Position numbers and translations under genes: made by a program. From CALBPI01 sp038524795 (GTDB taxonomy: Bacteria; Pseudomonadota; Gammaproteobacteria; Steroidobacterales; Woeseiaceae): a DNA stretch of 64,000 bases. The DNA is taken from assembly GCA_038524795.1 (NCBI GenBank), contig JBCBIJ010000007.1, positions 62,001 through 126,000 of the forward strand, written 5' to 3'. Shown one piece after another: positions 42,064-51,082 of this stretch; the stretch's first letter is position 1; each line of letters opens with the position of its first letter. Below the pieces are notes generated by a model. That model saw only the letters and a list, made by a program, of their open reading frames with translations. It was not told the origin of the DNA and did no database searches.

Positions 42064-43620
42064 ATGCGTCGATTCTTTGTTGTCGCTGCGTTTGTGCTGG
42101 CGGGTGTAGCTGCGTGCACAGACGCGACGCAGGAACCCGAGTACCTGCGACGCGGTCTGTCAGCCGATCCGGCCACGCTCGACCCGCAACAGGCGCGCAG
42201 CGTTGCGGCGCTTAAAGTGCTGGGTGACCTCTACGAGGGACTGCTGACGCGCGATGCGTCGGGTGCCTCTGTGCCAGGTGCCGCCGCGAGTTGGCAAATC
42301 TTGGACGACGGCACGCGCTATTCGTTCACGTTGCGCGACGATGCGCGCTGGCAGGACGGGTCGCCTGTGACGGCCGACGATTTTGTGCGTGGTTGGCGGC
42401 ATCTTGTGGACCCAGAGAATGCGGCGTTCTACGCCGATGTGCTGCGGCCCGTGGTGGGCGCTGAGGCCATTGCTGCAGGTGACGCCGACCCCAAAACGCT
42501 GGGCATTGAAGCGCCCGACCGCCGCACGGTCGTGGTCACACTGACGCGGCCGCAGGCGGACTTTCTGCAGCGACTCGGTCATCCCGCGCTGGCGCCCCGC
42601 CACGTCGACGCCGAACCGCCGTTCGCGAACGGCGCCTACGCGGTGCTCGAGCGCGAGCCGGGCCGCATTTTGCTCGGGCGCAATGCGGCGTTTCATGCTG
42701 CAGACAGCGTGGTCATTGCCCAGGTCGAATACCGAGCGTTTGAACAAGAGGCCACGGAATACAGTGCGTTTCGCGCCGGGGAGCTCGACATCACGAGCCG
42801 AGTGCCGCGCGAGGTGTTTCGCCAGCCCGAAGCGGCGCGCCGCGATGTGCGCGTCGCACCCTATCTCGGCACGGTCTTTCTGGCCTTCAACATGCGCGAA
42901 GCGCCGCCGCTCAACCTGCGGCGCGCGTTATCGCTGGCCGTGGACCGCGAGGCGCTGGCCGCAACGGTCGTTGGCCGCGGTGAGCAACCCGCTTTCGGTC
43001 TCGTGCCACCTGGTGTCGCCAACGGTGCGGCGCGCTACACGCCCCATGCGGCAAGCGATGCGGTGACCGAATACAGCGACCGCGTGGCGCTTGCGAAAAC
43101 GCTGGCGGGCGATACACCGCAAGCGATCACCGTGGCCTATGCCACGTCCGATGAGAACCGAGTGGTTGCAGCAGCCCTGCAGGCCATGTGGCGCGAGGCA
43201 TTGCCGAATGTCAGCGTGACGCTGGAAAACCGTGAGTTTCGGGTGCTGCTCGCGCAACGTCGCGCCGGCGACTTTGAGGGACTCATGCGGGCGAGCTGGA
43301 TCGCGGACTTCGATGACGCGGCGCAATTTCTCGACATCCTGCGCAGCGGCCACCCGGCGAACGGCTCGGGCTTCGCGGACACGCGGTTCGACACCCTCAT
43401 GGACGCTGCGGGCTACACCGACTCTGCCGAGCGACGTGCTGACACGCTGCGTGCTGCGGAGGCGATCATCGCCGACCAGGTACCCGTGATCCCGCTCTAT
43501 CATTTCGTATCCAAGCACGCTGTGGCGCCGCGCGTTACCGGCTGGCGCGACAACCTTCTCGACTTGCACTACAGTCGTTACCTCGAACTGACGGGGGCGG
43601 GCGACGAGGTTCGGCGCTGA
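42064..43620 (+). CDS. oppA: Peptide ABC transporter substrate-binding lipoprotein
   Basis: 518 residues, SBP family 5. The signal peptide ends with lipobox VAAC (Cys18), so it is probably a lipoprotein. Family blocks are LRRGLSADPATLDPQQARS, SWQILDDGTRYSFTLRDDARWQDGSPVTADDFV and the ligand-binding C-terminal lobe ending VPVIPLYHFVSKHAVAP. It would bind oligopeptides in the periplasm. It is the first of four transporter genes (A, B, C, fused DF) with gaps of 2 bp or less or overlaps between them. Confidence 0.93.
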   Translation: MRRFFVVAAFVLAGVAACTDATQEPEYLRRGLSADPATLDPQQARSVAALKVLGDLYEGLLTRDASGASVPGAAASWQILDDGTRYSFTLRDDARWQDGSPVTADDFVRGWRHLVDPENAAFYADVLRPVVGAEAIAAGDADPKTLGIEAPDRRTVVVTLTRPQADFLQRLGHPALAPRHVDAEPPFANGAYAVLEREPGRILLGRNAAFHAADSVVIAQVEYRAFEQEATEYSAFRAGELDITSRVPREVFRQPEAARRDVRVAPYLGTVFLAFNMREAPPLNLRRALSLAVDREALAATVVGRGEQPAFGLVPPGVANGAARYTPHAASDAVTEYSDRVALAKTLAGDTPQAITVAYATSDENRVVAAALQAMWREALPNVSVTLENREFRVLLAQRRAGDFEGLMRASWIADFDDAAQFLDILRSGHPANGSGFADTRFDTLMDAAGYTDSAERRADTLRAAEAIIADQVPVIPLYHFVSKHAVAPRVTGWRDNLLDLHYSRYLELTGAGDEVRR

Positions 43621-43622
43621 CG

Positions 43623-44537
43623 ATGCTTCGCTACACCGTGTCACGACTGCTTAGTGCGATACCGACGCTGGCGCTTGTGCTTGTGCTGGCGTTTTCGCTG
43701 GTGCACGCGGCCCCCGGGGGCCCGTTCGACACAGAGCGTGCGCTGCCGCCCGAAACCGAGGCGCGACTCAATGCGGCCTACGGTCTCGACCAACCGTTCT
43801 GGGTGCAGTTCGGCAACTATGTGGGCGGGTTGCTGCGCGGTGATTTCGGACCGTCTTACCGCTACCCGCAATCCACGGTGGGTGAACTCATTGCCGACGC
43901 CTTCCCGGTGTCGGCGACACTCGGGCTGCTTGCGCTCGTCGTGGGCGCGGGGCTGGGCATCGCCATTGGGATCGTGGCCGCGCTGCGCCAGAACAGCGTG
44001 CTGGACCACGTGCTGATGTCTGTGTCGATGACAGGAATCTCCGTGCCGGGGTTCGTCATTGCGCCCCTGGCCGTGCTGCTCTTTGCCGTCACGTTACGCT
44101 GGCTGCCGGCCAGCGGTTTGCAGACCCCGGCGCACTACGTGTTGCCGGTGTTCGCTTTGGCTTTGCCCATGCTCGCCTACGTCGCGCGTCTCATGCGCGC
44201 AAGCCTCGTTGAAACTCTCAAGAGCCAGTTTATTCGCACGGCGCGGTCACAAGGCTTGTCTTCTCGTACGCTTGTCTTTCGTTACGCGATGAAGCCAGCG
44301 CTGATCCCCGTGGTGTCCTATCTCGGGCCCGCCATTGCGGCCGTGCTTACGGGGTCGGTCGTCATCGAGCAGATCTTCAATATTCCGGGCATCGGCCGGC
44401 TGTTTATTCAGGGCGCGCTTAACCGTGACTACACACTCGTCATGGGCCTCGTTGTGCTTTACAGCGCGCTGCTCATTGTCATGAACCTCATCGTCGACCT
44501 GTTGTATGCGGTGCTCGATCCGCGGGTGCGGTACTGA
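43623..44537 (+). CDS. oppB: Peptide ABC transporter permease (OppB type)
   Basis: 304 residues, six predicted membrane helices. The N-terminal MLRYTVSRLLSAIPTLALVLVLAFSLVHAAPGGPFDTE is the OppB signature. The EAA loop region RTARSQGLSSRTLVFRYAMKPALIPVVSYLGP contacts the ATPase. It starts 2 bp after oppA and its stop overlaps oppC by one base (TGATG). Confidence 0.95.
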   Translation: MLRYTVSRLLSAIPTLALVLVLAFSLVHAAPGGPFDTERALPPETEARLNAAYGLDQPFWVQFGNYVGGLLRGDFGPSYRYPQSTVGELIADAFPVSATLGLLALVVGAGLGIAIGIVAALRQNSVLDHVLMSVSMTGISVPGFVIAPLAVLLFAVTLRWLPASGLQTPAHYVLPVFALALPMLAYVARLMRASLVETLKSQFIRTARSQGLSSRTLVFRYAMKPALIPVVSYLGPAIAAVLTGSVVIEQIFNIPGIGRLFIQGALNRDYTLVMGLVVLYSALLIVMNLIVDLLYAVLDPRVRY

Positions 44538-45418
44538 TGGCGACGGGCGCTGCGCCCAACGCGCCACGCCACAGCCTGACGCGGCATGCGCTGGGTGCCA
44601 TGGCGCGCGACAAGCTGTTTGCTGCATGCTGTGTTGTGCTGGGTGTCATCGTGCTGGGGGTCATCGTCGGACCCTGGCTGTCGCCGCACGAGTACTACGC
44701 GATGGACCTCGACTTCAGGGAGCAACCGCCGCAATTCGCGGGGCAGCACTGGTTCGGCACCGACGACCTGGGTCGCGACCTGTTCGTACGCACCATGCAG
44801 GGTGGCCGGATCTCGCTCATGGTCGGGCTGGTCGCCACGATTGTGAGTTTGGTGTTCGGCGTTGTGTGGGGCGCAACGGCGGGCTATCTGGGCGGGCGCA
44901 TCGACCACCTCATGATGCGCGTGGTCGACATTTTCTACGCGATCCCGTTCATGTTTTTCGTGATCCTTCTCATGGTGCTGTTCGGCCGCAACATCATCCT
45001 GATCTTTGTGGCGATTGGTGCCGTGAACTGGCTCGATATGGCGCGCATCGTGCGCGGTCAGACGCTTGCGCTGCGGGGCCGGGAGTTCGTGCAGGCCGCC
45101 GAAGTCATCGGTGCCTCGCGGCGGCGCATTATCTTCCGCCACATCGTGCCCAATCTCCTGGGCATCGTGGTTGTGTACGCAACGCTCACGGTGCCGCAAG
45201 TCATTCTCATCGAGTCGTTCCTGAGCTTTCTCGGGCTTGGTGTGCAGGAACCGATGACGTCGTGGGGCGCGCTTGTGCAGCAAGGCACACAGGCCATGAG
45301 TACCGCACCCTGGGTGTTGCTGTTCCCGGCCACGCTGCTGGCCGTATCGCTCGTCTGTCTGAACTTTATCGGTGATGGCCTGCGCGACGCGCTGGACCCC
45401 AAGGACCGTCACCGATGA
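44537..45418 (+). CDS. oppC: Peptide ABC transporter permease (OppC type)
   Basis: 293 residues, about six membrane helices. It has the family N-terminal block HWFGTDDLGRDLFVRTMQGGRISL and the EAA loop QAAEVIGASRRRIIFRHIVPNLLG; the C-terminus ends LNFIGDGLRDALDPKDRHR. It pairs with OppB to form the channel. Its stop overlaps the start of the fused ATPase gene by 4 bp. Confidence 0.95.
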   Translation: MATGAAPNAPRHSLTRHALGAMARDKLFAACCVVLGVIVLGVIVGPWLSPHEYYAMDLDFREQPPQFAGQHWFGTDDLGRDLFVRTMQGGRISLMVGLVATIVSLVFGVVWGATAGYLGGRIDHLMMRVVDIFYAIPFMFFVILLMVLFGRNIILIFVAIGAVNWLDMARIVRGQTLALRGREFVQAAEVIGASRRRIIFRHIVPNLLGIVVVYATLTVPQVILIESFLSFLGLGVQEPMTSWGALVQQGTQAMSTAPWVLLFPATLLAVSLVCLNFIGDGLRDALDPKDRHR

Positions 45419-47295
45419 GTTTGCTGCGTGTTGACGACCTCAATGTGCGTTTCGAAACGGACGGGGCCGAGGTTCACGCTGTGCGTAATCTCGACCTGCG
45501 ACTTGAGCCGCAAGAGGCCGTGGGCATCGTGGGCGAGTCGGGCAGTGGCAAGAGCCAGGCCATGGCGGCCATCATGGGTTTGTTGTCCGAGAACGGCCGC
45601 GCCACGGGCAGCGTGTTGCTCGATGGTGAGGAGATTCTGAATCTCGACGAAAAAGCGCTGCGCGGCGTTCGCGGCCGGCGTTTGTCAATCGTGTTCCAGG
45701 ACCCGATGACCTCGCTGAACCCCTACCTGACCATTGGGCAACAGCTATCGCGCGTGCTGATCGAGCAGCGCAGCATGGACGAGGCCATGGCACGCAATGA
45801 AGTCGTGCGCATGCTCGATGCGGTCAAGCTGCCCGCCGCGCGGCGGCGCCTCTCGAGCTACCCGCACGAATACTCGGGCGGCATGCGTCAGCGCGTGATG
45901 ATTGCGGCTGCCCTGTTGTGTCGGCCGGATATTCTCATTGCCGACGAACCGACGACCGCGCTCGATGTGACCGTTCAGGCCAGCATCCTGCAGCTGTTGG
46001 GTGAGCTGCGCGAATCGTTCCGCACGGCGCTGATTCTGATCTCGCACGACCTCGGTGTTGTTGCCGGTGTGTGCGATCGGCTTGTGGTCATGGACCAGGG
46101 CCGGGTCATCGAGGAAGGCCCAACCGAGACGGTGTTCGCGAGTCCGCAGACGCGCTGCACGCAGGCGCTCATTGAGGCCGTGCCGCGCCTGGATCGGCCA
46201 GCGCCCCAGCGGCGCGATGTCGACCGAAGCGGCGCCCCCCTGTTGCAGGCCGACAAACTCGTCGTGCGTTACCCCTTGCCAAGACCGGGCTGGCGCGGTC
46301 CGCGGCGGTTCACGGCTGTGCGCGGCGTGGACCTCGATCTCTACCCGGGCGAAACGCTGGGCGTAGTGGGCGAGTCGGGTTGTGGCAAGTCCTCGCTGGC
46401 ACGCGCGCTGCTCGACATCGGTCGCGACAGCGGTGAGGTGCAGTATCTCGGTCGGCCATTTTCAGGGCTGCGTGGTGAGTCTTTGCGCCGCGCGCGCCGC
46501 GACCTGACGTTTGTCTTCCAGGACCCGCTGGGTTCCCTCGACCCGCGCATGACGATTGAGCAAACCGTCGAGGAGCCGGCGTTGGTGCACGGCCTCGTGC
46601 GCGAGCGCGGCGCCTGCCGCAACCGCGTCATTGAAATGCTCGAACGCGTCGGGCTGGATGCGAGCATGCTCAATCGTTACCCGCACGAGTTTTCGGGCGG
46701 CCAGTGCCAGCGCATTGGCATTGCACGGGCGCTCATGACGCAGCCGCGCGTGCTGATCTGCGACGAGGCCGTGAGTGCGCTCGACGTCGCGGTTCAGGCG
46801 GGCATCCTGTCGTTGCTCGACGGGCTGCAGCGCGAGCTGTCACTGGCCATTGTCTTTATCGCCCATGACCTCGCTGTGGTGCGCGAAGTCAGTGACCGCG
46901 TGATCGTCATGTACTTGGGCCGGGTCGTCGAGGAAGGCCCGGTTCAGGCGCTCTACACGGCGCCACGGCATCCCTACACACGCGCGCTGCTGCAGGCGGC
47001 GCCCATCCCCGACCCCGTCATCGAGCGCCGGCGCCTTCGGCCCGCGACGCAGTTCGAGATTCCGGCGCCCTGGAATCTGCCGCCGGGCTGCCCCTACCGC
47101 CAGCGCTGTACGCACGCGACCGACAGCTGTGCGGCGTCGCTGCCCGAGCTACGGGTTCTCGATGGTGATGTGGCCCGTCGCGTGGCTTGCCACCACGCAG
47201 AGACGCTGGCGCTGGGCGCGCCGGACTACGGGGATCTGGGTCCGAGCGGCGTCGGCACGGGCGCGCCGTTGACGGTCAGCTCGCCCCCCGAGTAA
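45415..47295 (+). CDS. oppD: Peptide ABC transporter, fused two-domain ATPase (OppD-OppF)
   Basis: 626 residues with two complete ATPase domains in one chain. Domain 1 (OppD-like) has GESGSGKSQ, YSGGMRQRVMIA, ADEPTTALDV. Domain 2 (OppF-like, from about 280) has GESGCGKSS, FSGGQCQRIGIA, CDEAVSALDV. The C-terminus has the cysteine-rich oligopeptide-transporter tail (CPYRQRCTHATDSC). It energises OppBC. The last 70 bp overlap the 3' end of the convergent ydgA gene, so about 23 C-terminal residues of both proteins are encoded by the same DNA. Confidence 0.95.
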   Translation: MSLLRVDDLNVRFETDGAEVHAVRNLDLRLEPQEAVGIVGESGSGKSQAMAAIMGLLSENGRATGSVLLDGEEILNLDEKALRGVRGRRLSIVFQDPMTSLNPYLTIGQQLSRVLIEQRSMDEAMARNEVVRMLDAVKLPAARRRLSSYPHEYSGGMRQRVMIAAALLCRPDILIADEPTTALDVTVQASILQLLGELRESFRTALILISHDLGVVAGVCDRLVVMDQGRVIEEGPTETVFASPQTRCTQALIEAVPRLDRPAPQRRDVDRSGAPLLQADKLVVRYPLPRPGWRGPRRFTAVRGVDLDLYPGETLGVVGESGCGKSSLARALLDIGRDSGEVQYLGRPFSGLRGESLRRARRDLTFVFQDPLGSLDPRMTIEQTVEEPALVHGLVRERGACRNRVIEMLERVGLDASMLNRYPHEFSGGQCQRIGIARALMTQPRVLICDEAVSALDVAVQAGILSLLDGLQRELSLAIVFIAHDLAVVREVSDRVIVMYLGRVVEEGPVQALYTAPRHPYTRALLQAAPIPDPVIERRRLRPATQFEIPAPWNLPPGCPYRQRCTHATDSCAASLPELRVLDGDVARRVACHHAETLALGAPDYGDLGPSGVGTGAPLTVSSPPE

Positions 47296-48443
47296 TCAAC
47301 GACCATCGTCAACACATCCCCGGTGGGGTCGGGTGCCAGCACACCCATACCGCGCAGCATCGTCAGCTGTTCGTAGAGGCCCGGGTCCGTGGCGCCAATG
47401 GCATCCGCGAACGCGGTGGGCAGCTCGATCCGACCGTCGATTCGGGTGGCCGCAGCAATCCCAGCGAGCAGCGCCTGTCCGCCGATGGTTGAACCGATGG
47501 CGTCATTGCCGGGCAGGTCGATATCGAAGCGCACGAGAATGTCGCCGAACTCGGTGCCGGCGACCTGCCGCCAGCGCAACGGCAGCGGTGCGGCGAGCGC
47601 CGCGCGAATCAGCGGCTCGTTGCGTTCAGCCAGTGCCGGCAGGTTGGCCGGTCCCATGTTTGCGAAATCTCGGACCAAGGGCGACAGATTGCGCAACACG
47701 TCCGTGGGAACGTCATCGACGCCGACGCTGCCGGCGATGCGATTCACGGGCGAGCCCACTTGCTCGAGGTCGAAGGCAAAATCGGCGGCCAGCGAGGTCG
47801 TGGCATCGGAGCGCGTCATGACGTAGCCGAGCGCGATGTCGTTATAGGTCTGCTGACCGTTGCCAAAGCTGATCGAGCCGATACTGACGGTCGCCGCCTC
47901 GGCCTTGCCACCGCTCGTCGCCTCGTAGTCGCCGTTCGCATCGGTCCAGGTCAGCGTCGGACCACCTCGTGGCGTGAGTGTGCCGCCCTCGGCGAGCGCC
48001 CACTCGGTGCGCATGCTGCCCGTCAACCCAAACGTCGTGCGCGCGCCCAGCGGCAGCTGCACGCGCTGGCCCTCCAGGTTCTCCGTGAACAGCAGGCTGT
48101 CGATCTGGGCCGCCGCCGGCGTGAGGACGCCAACCAGCGGGCCATGGGCCACACGGCTCACAATGGTCAGTGCAGGCTGGTCGCCAAACTCACCCGGCCC
48201 CAGCACGTTCGCGAACAGCGCTGCGCGTTGCCGGTCGGTGACAACCAGTCGCAGATTGCTCGAGGCATTGAACCAGCCCCGCTGGTATTCATGCGAGACC
48301 GCCTCGAGCCAGGGCGGCAGGCTCGCCTCGAGCGGGTTGCCCTCCCCGGAGACGGCATTTTCGACGAGCCGGCCCGTGACGGCCGGACCAGCGAGTGCGA
48401 TCACAATGAGCAGTGTCGCGACAACAATGAGTAACTTGCGCAT
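47226..48443 (-). CDS. ydgA: YdgA-like (DUF945) periplasmic protein
   Basis: 405 residues from the ATG at 48443 (MRKLLIVVATLLIVIALAGPAVTGRLVE...); an in-frame start at 48596 would add a non-conserved 51-residue leader. One N-terminal membrane or signal segment is followed by a long, mostly beta-strand body with the DUF945 features GWFNASSNLRLVV and HGPLVGVLTPAA. Function is unknown; E. coli YdgA is an inner-membrane-linked periplasmic protein. The 3' end overlaps the fused opp ATPase gene by 70 bp on the other strand. Confidence 0.85.
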   Translation of the reverse strand: MRKLLIVVATLLIVIALAGPAVTGRLVENAVSGEGNPLEASLPPWLEAVSHEYQRGWFNASSNLRLVVTDRQRAALFANVLGPGEFGDQPALTIVSRVAHGPLVGVLTPAAAQIDSLLFTENLEGQRVQLPLGARTTFGLTGSMRTEWALAEGGTLTPRGGPTLTWTDANGDYEATSGGKAEAATVSIGSISFGNGQQTYNDIALGYVMTRSDATTSLAADFAFDLEQVGSPVNRIAGSVGVDDVPTDVLRNLSPLVRDFANMGPANLPALAERNEPLIRAALAAPLPLRWRQVAGTEFGDILVRFDIDLPGNDAIGSTIGGQALLAGIAAATRIDGRIELPTAFADAIGATDPGLYEQLTMLRGMGVLAPDPTGDVLTMVVDYSGGELTVNGAPVPTPLGPRSP

Positions 48444-48689
48444 CGGCGCATGATGCCACGGGGGCCCGCCGGCCTCGACCACAGCCGGCGGTACGGCTTG
48501 TCTAGGGGCTGTTGTGCCGGGCGATCTGGACGCCCTTGGCGCACTGCGCAACACGTCGCAAATCCTTACCGCGCCGGTGGAAATGCGCGGGGCCACGCAC
48601 TACTATTGCGCCCACTATAAGGATTCGGCCGCAACGCGGCCTGCCGTCGCCGCGACCGTGGCCGGCAGACACCAAGAACGGGATAGCGA

Positions 48690-49340
48690 ATGACCAATCG
48701 ACGTATTGCCGGCGCCCTTGCAGCGTTGCTGGCTGCGGTTCTCGGGGTGCTTGCAGCACCCGCACACGCACAGGGCGACGCCGAACGCGGCGAGGTGCTG
48801 TCGTACACCTGCCTCGGCTGTCACGGCATTGAGGGCTACCGCAACCAGTACCCCTCCTATCGCGTACCCATGCTGGGCGGTCAGCACGCGGCCTACATCG
48901 AGATTGCGTTGAAGGCCTACCGCAGCGGCGAACGGTCGCACGCCACGATGCGCGCCCAGGCCTGGTCACTCTCGGACCAGGACATCAAGGACATTGCGGC
49001 CTACTTTGGAAGCCGTGGCGACATCAAGGACGCCGAGGTCGTGACCTCGGGTGTGGAGCGCGGCAAAGAGAAATCACAAACCTGCGTGGCCTGTCACGGC
49101 GAGCGCGGCGTCAGCGCCAACGAGATCTGGCCGAACCTTGCGGGTCAGCACGAGAGTTATCTCGAGAATGCGTTGCTGCAGTACCAGCTTGCCAACAAGG
49201 AAGAGACCGCGGGTTACGGTCAGCGCAACAATGCCGTCATGGCGGGCCTGTCCGCGGCACTCAGCAAGCGGGACATCAAAGACCTCGCGGCCTACTTTGC
49301 AGCCCAGGAAGGGCTCTATACGACCAAGAAAACGGACTAG
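48690..49340 (+). CDS. Cytochrome c4 (di-haem)
   Basis: 216 residues. A signal peptide (1-27, ...AAPAHA/Q) is followed by two cytochrome c domains with haem sites CLGCH (41-45) and CVACH (132-136). Met87 and the Met in NNAVMAGLS are likely axial ligands. The size and tandem layout match cytochrome c4, a periplasmic electron carrier to terminal oxidases. Its TAG and that of the convergent photolyase gene share the same CTAG (49337-49340). The 246-bp gap before it (48444-48689) shows no gene. Confidence 0.93.
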   Translation: MTNRRIAGALAALLAAVLGVLAAPAHAQGDAERGEVLSYTCLGCHGIEGYRNQYPSYRVPMLGGQHAAYIEIALKAYRSGERSHATMRAQAWSLSDQDIKDIAAYFGSRGDIKDAEVVTSGVERGKEKSQTCVACHGERGVSANEIWPNLAGQHESYLENALLQYQLANKEETAGYGQRNNAVMAGLSAALSKRDIKDLAAYFAAQEGLYTTKKTD

Positions 49341-50890
49341 CCGACAGCCGCGTCCAGCGCGTCTCGGTGGGCCTGCGCCGTGGCTTCAATCGCGGCGACG
49401 TCTTCCTCGCTCCATCGGTCCAGATTCTTGAGTACCATGCGCATGCGCGGTGTGGTCGACAGCGCCTCACGGTGCCGCGCCAGGAAATCCCAGTACAGTG
49501 CATTGAACGGGCAGGCTTTGTCGCCCGTGCGCTGCGTGACGCTGTAGCTGCAGCCCTTGCAGTAATTGCTCATACGATTGATGTAGGCGCCGCTCGCCAC
49601 GTACGGCTTCGAGCCGACGACGCCACCATCGCCATGCAACGCCATGCCCAGCACGTTGGGTAGCTCCACCCACTCGACGGCGTCAACGTAGACCGCCAGG
49701 AACCAGTCGCAGACGTCGGCGGGTAGTAAGCCCGCCAGAGTCGCGTAGTTCCCGATCACCATGAGCCGCTGAATGTGATGCGCGTAGCCGTTCTCGAGCG
49801 TGTCGCTAACGCACTGCTTCAGACAGTTCATGCGCGTGTCACCCGTCCAGAACCACGCGGGCAGCGGCCGCTCGTGGGCGAAATGATTGCGTGATTTGTA
49901 GTCGGGCATCTCGTGCCAGTACACACCGCGGATGAACTCACGCCAGCCCAGAATCTGACGGATGAAGCCCTCCACCGCGGCGAGCGGGTAGCGCTCGGGA
50001 TCCCCGCGCCAGGCCTGCTCTGCGGCCTCGACCGCCTCGCGAGGGTTTAGGAGCTTGATGTTGAGTGAGGCGCCGATCAGCGCGTGGTAGAGGAAGGGCT
50101 CGCCTTGCCACATGGCGTCCTGATAGCGGCCGTAGAGCGGCAGGCGTGTCTCGATAAACGCCTGCAATGCCGCGAGCGCGTCATCACGGGTCACAGCCCA
50201 GCCGAAATTGTCGAGTTGGCCCGGGTGCTCCGGGAACCGCGCATTGACGGTCTCGATCACCGCTCGCGTGATCGCGTCGGGTTCGAAGTGGGGAATGTCG
50301 GGCAGCTCACGGGGTCCAGCCTTGCCGAAGCTCTGACGGTTGTCGGCGTCATAGTTCCAGCTGCCGCCTGCGGGCTCCTTGCCGTCCATGAGTACGTCGA
50401 AGCGCTTTCGCTGCTCCCGGTAGAAGTACTCCATGGTGAGCGACTTGCGGCCCCGCGCCCAGGCTGCGAAGGCATCGGGCCCGTCGTAGAAGTGGTCGTC
50501 CTCGAACAGGCGGAAGTTGACCTGCGCGTCAGCGCAGTGATGTTCGATGGCTTCGAGCAACCGCCACTCGCCTGGGCGCACCACCCAGACGGCTTCGGGT
50601 TTCAGCGCGTCGATCGCGTCGTCCAGACCGTCGACAATACGCGCGAGGCCCGCGTCGAGATCCCGGTAGGTCAGGGTCCAACCGGCGTCGCGCAGCCATT
50701 CGGCGTAGTGACGCATAGCCGCCAGGAACACGGTGATGCGGTGTTTGTGGGTCCAGACGTGCGTGGATTCCTCAGCGCACTCGATCATCAGCACGTGGTC
50801 TCGCGCCGGATCGGCGGCCGGAAGTGCGGGGTGCCCGGCGTCGAGCTGGTCACCGAGAATCAGGATGAGATTTCTGCAGGGCTGAGTCAT
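49337..50890 (-). CDS. Photolyase/cryptochrome of the FeS-BCP / PhrB type ((6-4) photolyase)
   Basis: 517 residues from the ATG at 50890. It starts LILILGDQLDAGHPAL and has the FAD-binding C-terminal domain with FIRQILGWREFIRGVYWHEMP and NYATLAGLLPADVCDWFLAVYVDAVEWVELPN. Four cysteines (356, 444, 447, 460) sit at the spacing of the 4Fe-4S ligands of Agrobacterium PhrB (350, 438, 441, 454), offset by six throughout. PhrB-type enzymes repair (6-4) photoproducts using FAD and a lumazine antenna. This is distinct from CPD photolyase PhrA/PhrB of E. coli. Confidence 0.92.
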   Translation of the reverse strand: MTQPCRNLILILGDQLDAGHPALPAADPARDHVLMIECAEESTHVWTHKHRITVFLAAMRHYAEWLRDAGWTLTYRDLDAGLARIVDGLDDAIDALKPEAVWVVRPGEWRLLEAIEHHCADAQVNFRLFEDDHFYDGPDAFAAWARGRKSLTMEYFYREQRKRFDVLMDGKEPAGGSWNYDADNRQSFGKAGPRELPDIPHFEPDAITRAVIETVNARFPEHPGQLDNFGWAVTRDDALAALQAFIETRLPLYGRYQDAMWQGEPFLYHALIGASLNIKLLNPREAVEAAEQAWRGDPERYPLAAVEGFIRQILGWREFIRGVYWHEMPDYKSRNHFAHERPLPAWFWTGDTRMNCLKQCVSDTLENGYAHHIQRLMVIGNYATLAGLLPADVCDWFLAVYVDAVEWVELPNVLGMALHGDGGVVGSKPYVASGAYINRMSNYCKGCSYSVTQRTGDKACPFNALYWDFLARHREALSTTPRMRMVLKNLDRWSEEDVAAIEATAQAHRDALDAAVG

Positions 50891-51082
50891 TTCGGGTCCT
50901 GGGGCGGGTTTCGGGGGATCGCGACGACGCGTTGGGGCTTTCGCTGACGGCTCGGGATTGGTTGCGAAACCGCCACGCGCAGTTGTCCCGGCCCTGTCCT
51001 TCTCGCACAATACGCGCACATGACGTTAGCGGCGCGGGACACAAGCCGCTGACTCCTACATGGTTCCTTGGGAGGAATACAC

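Noticed and set aside
48444..48689. Gap before cytochrome c4, searched for a small gene or gene remnant
   Set aside because: Short frames are present on both strands, but none has a Shine-Dalgarno, a consistent codon pattern or a recognisable motif.
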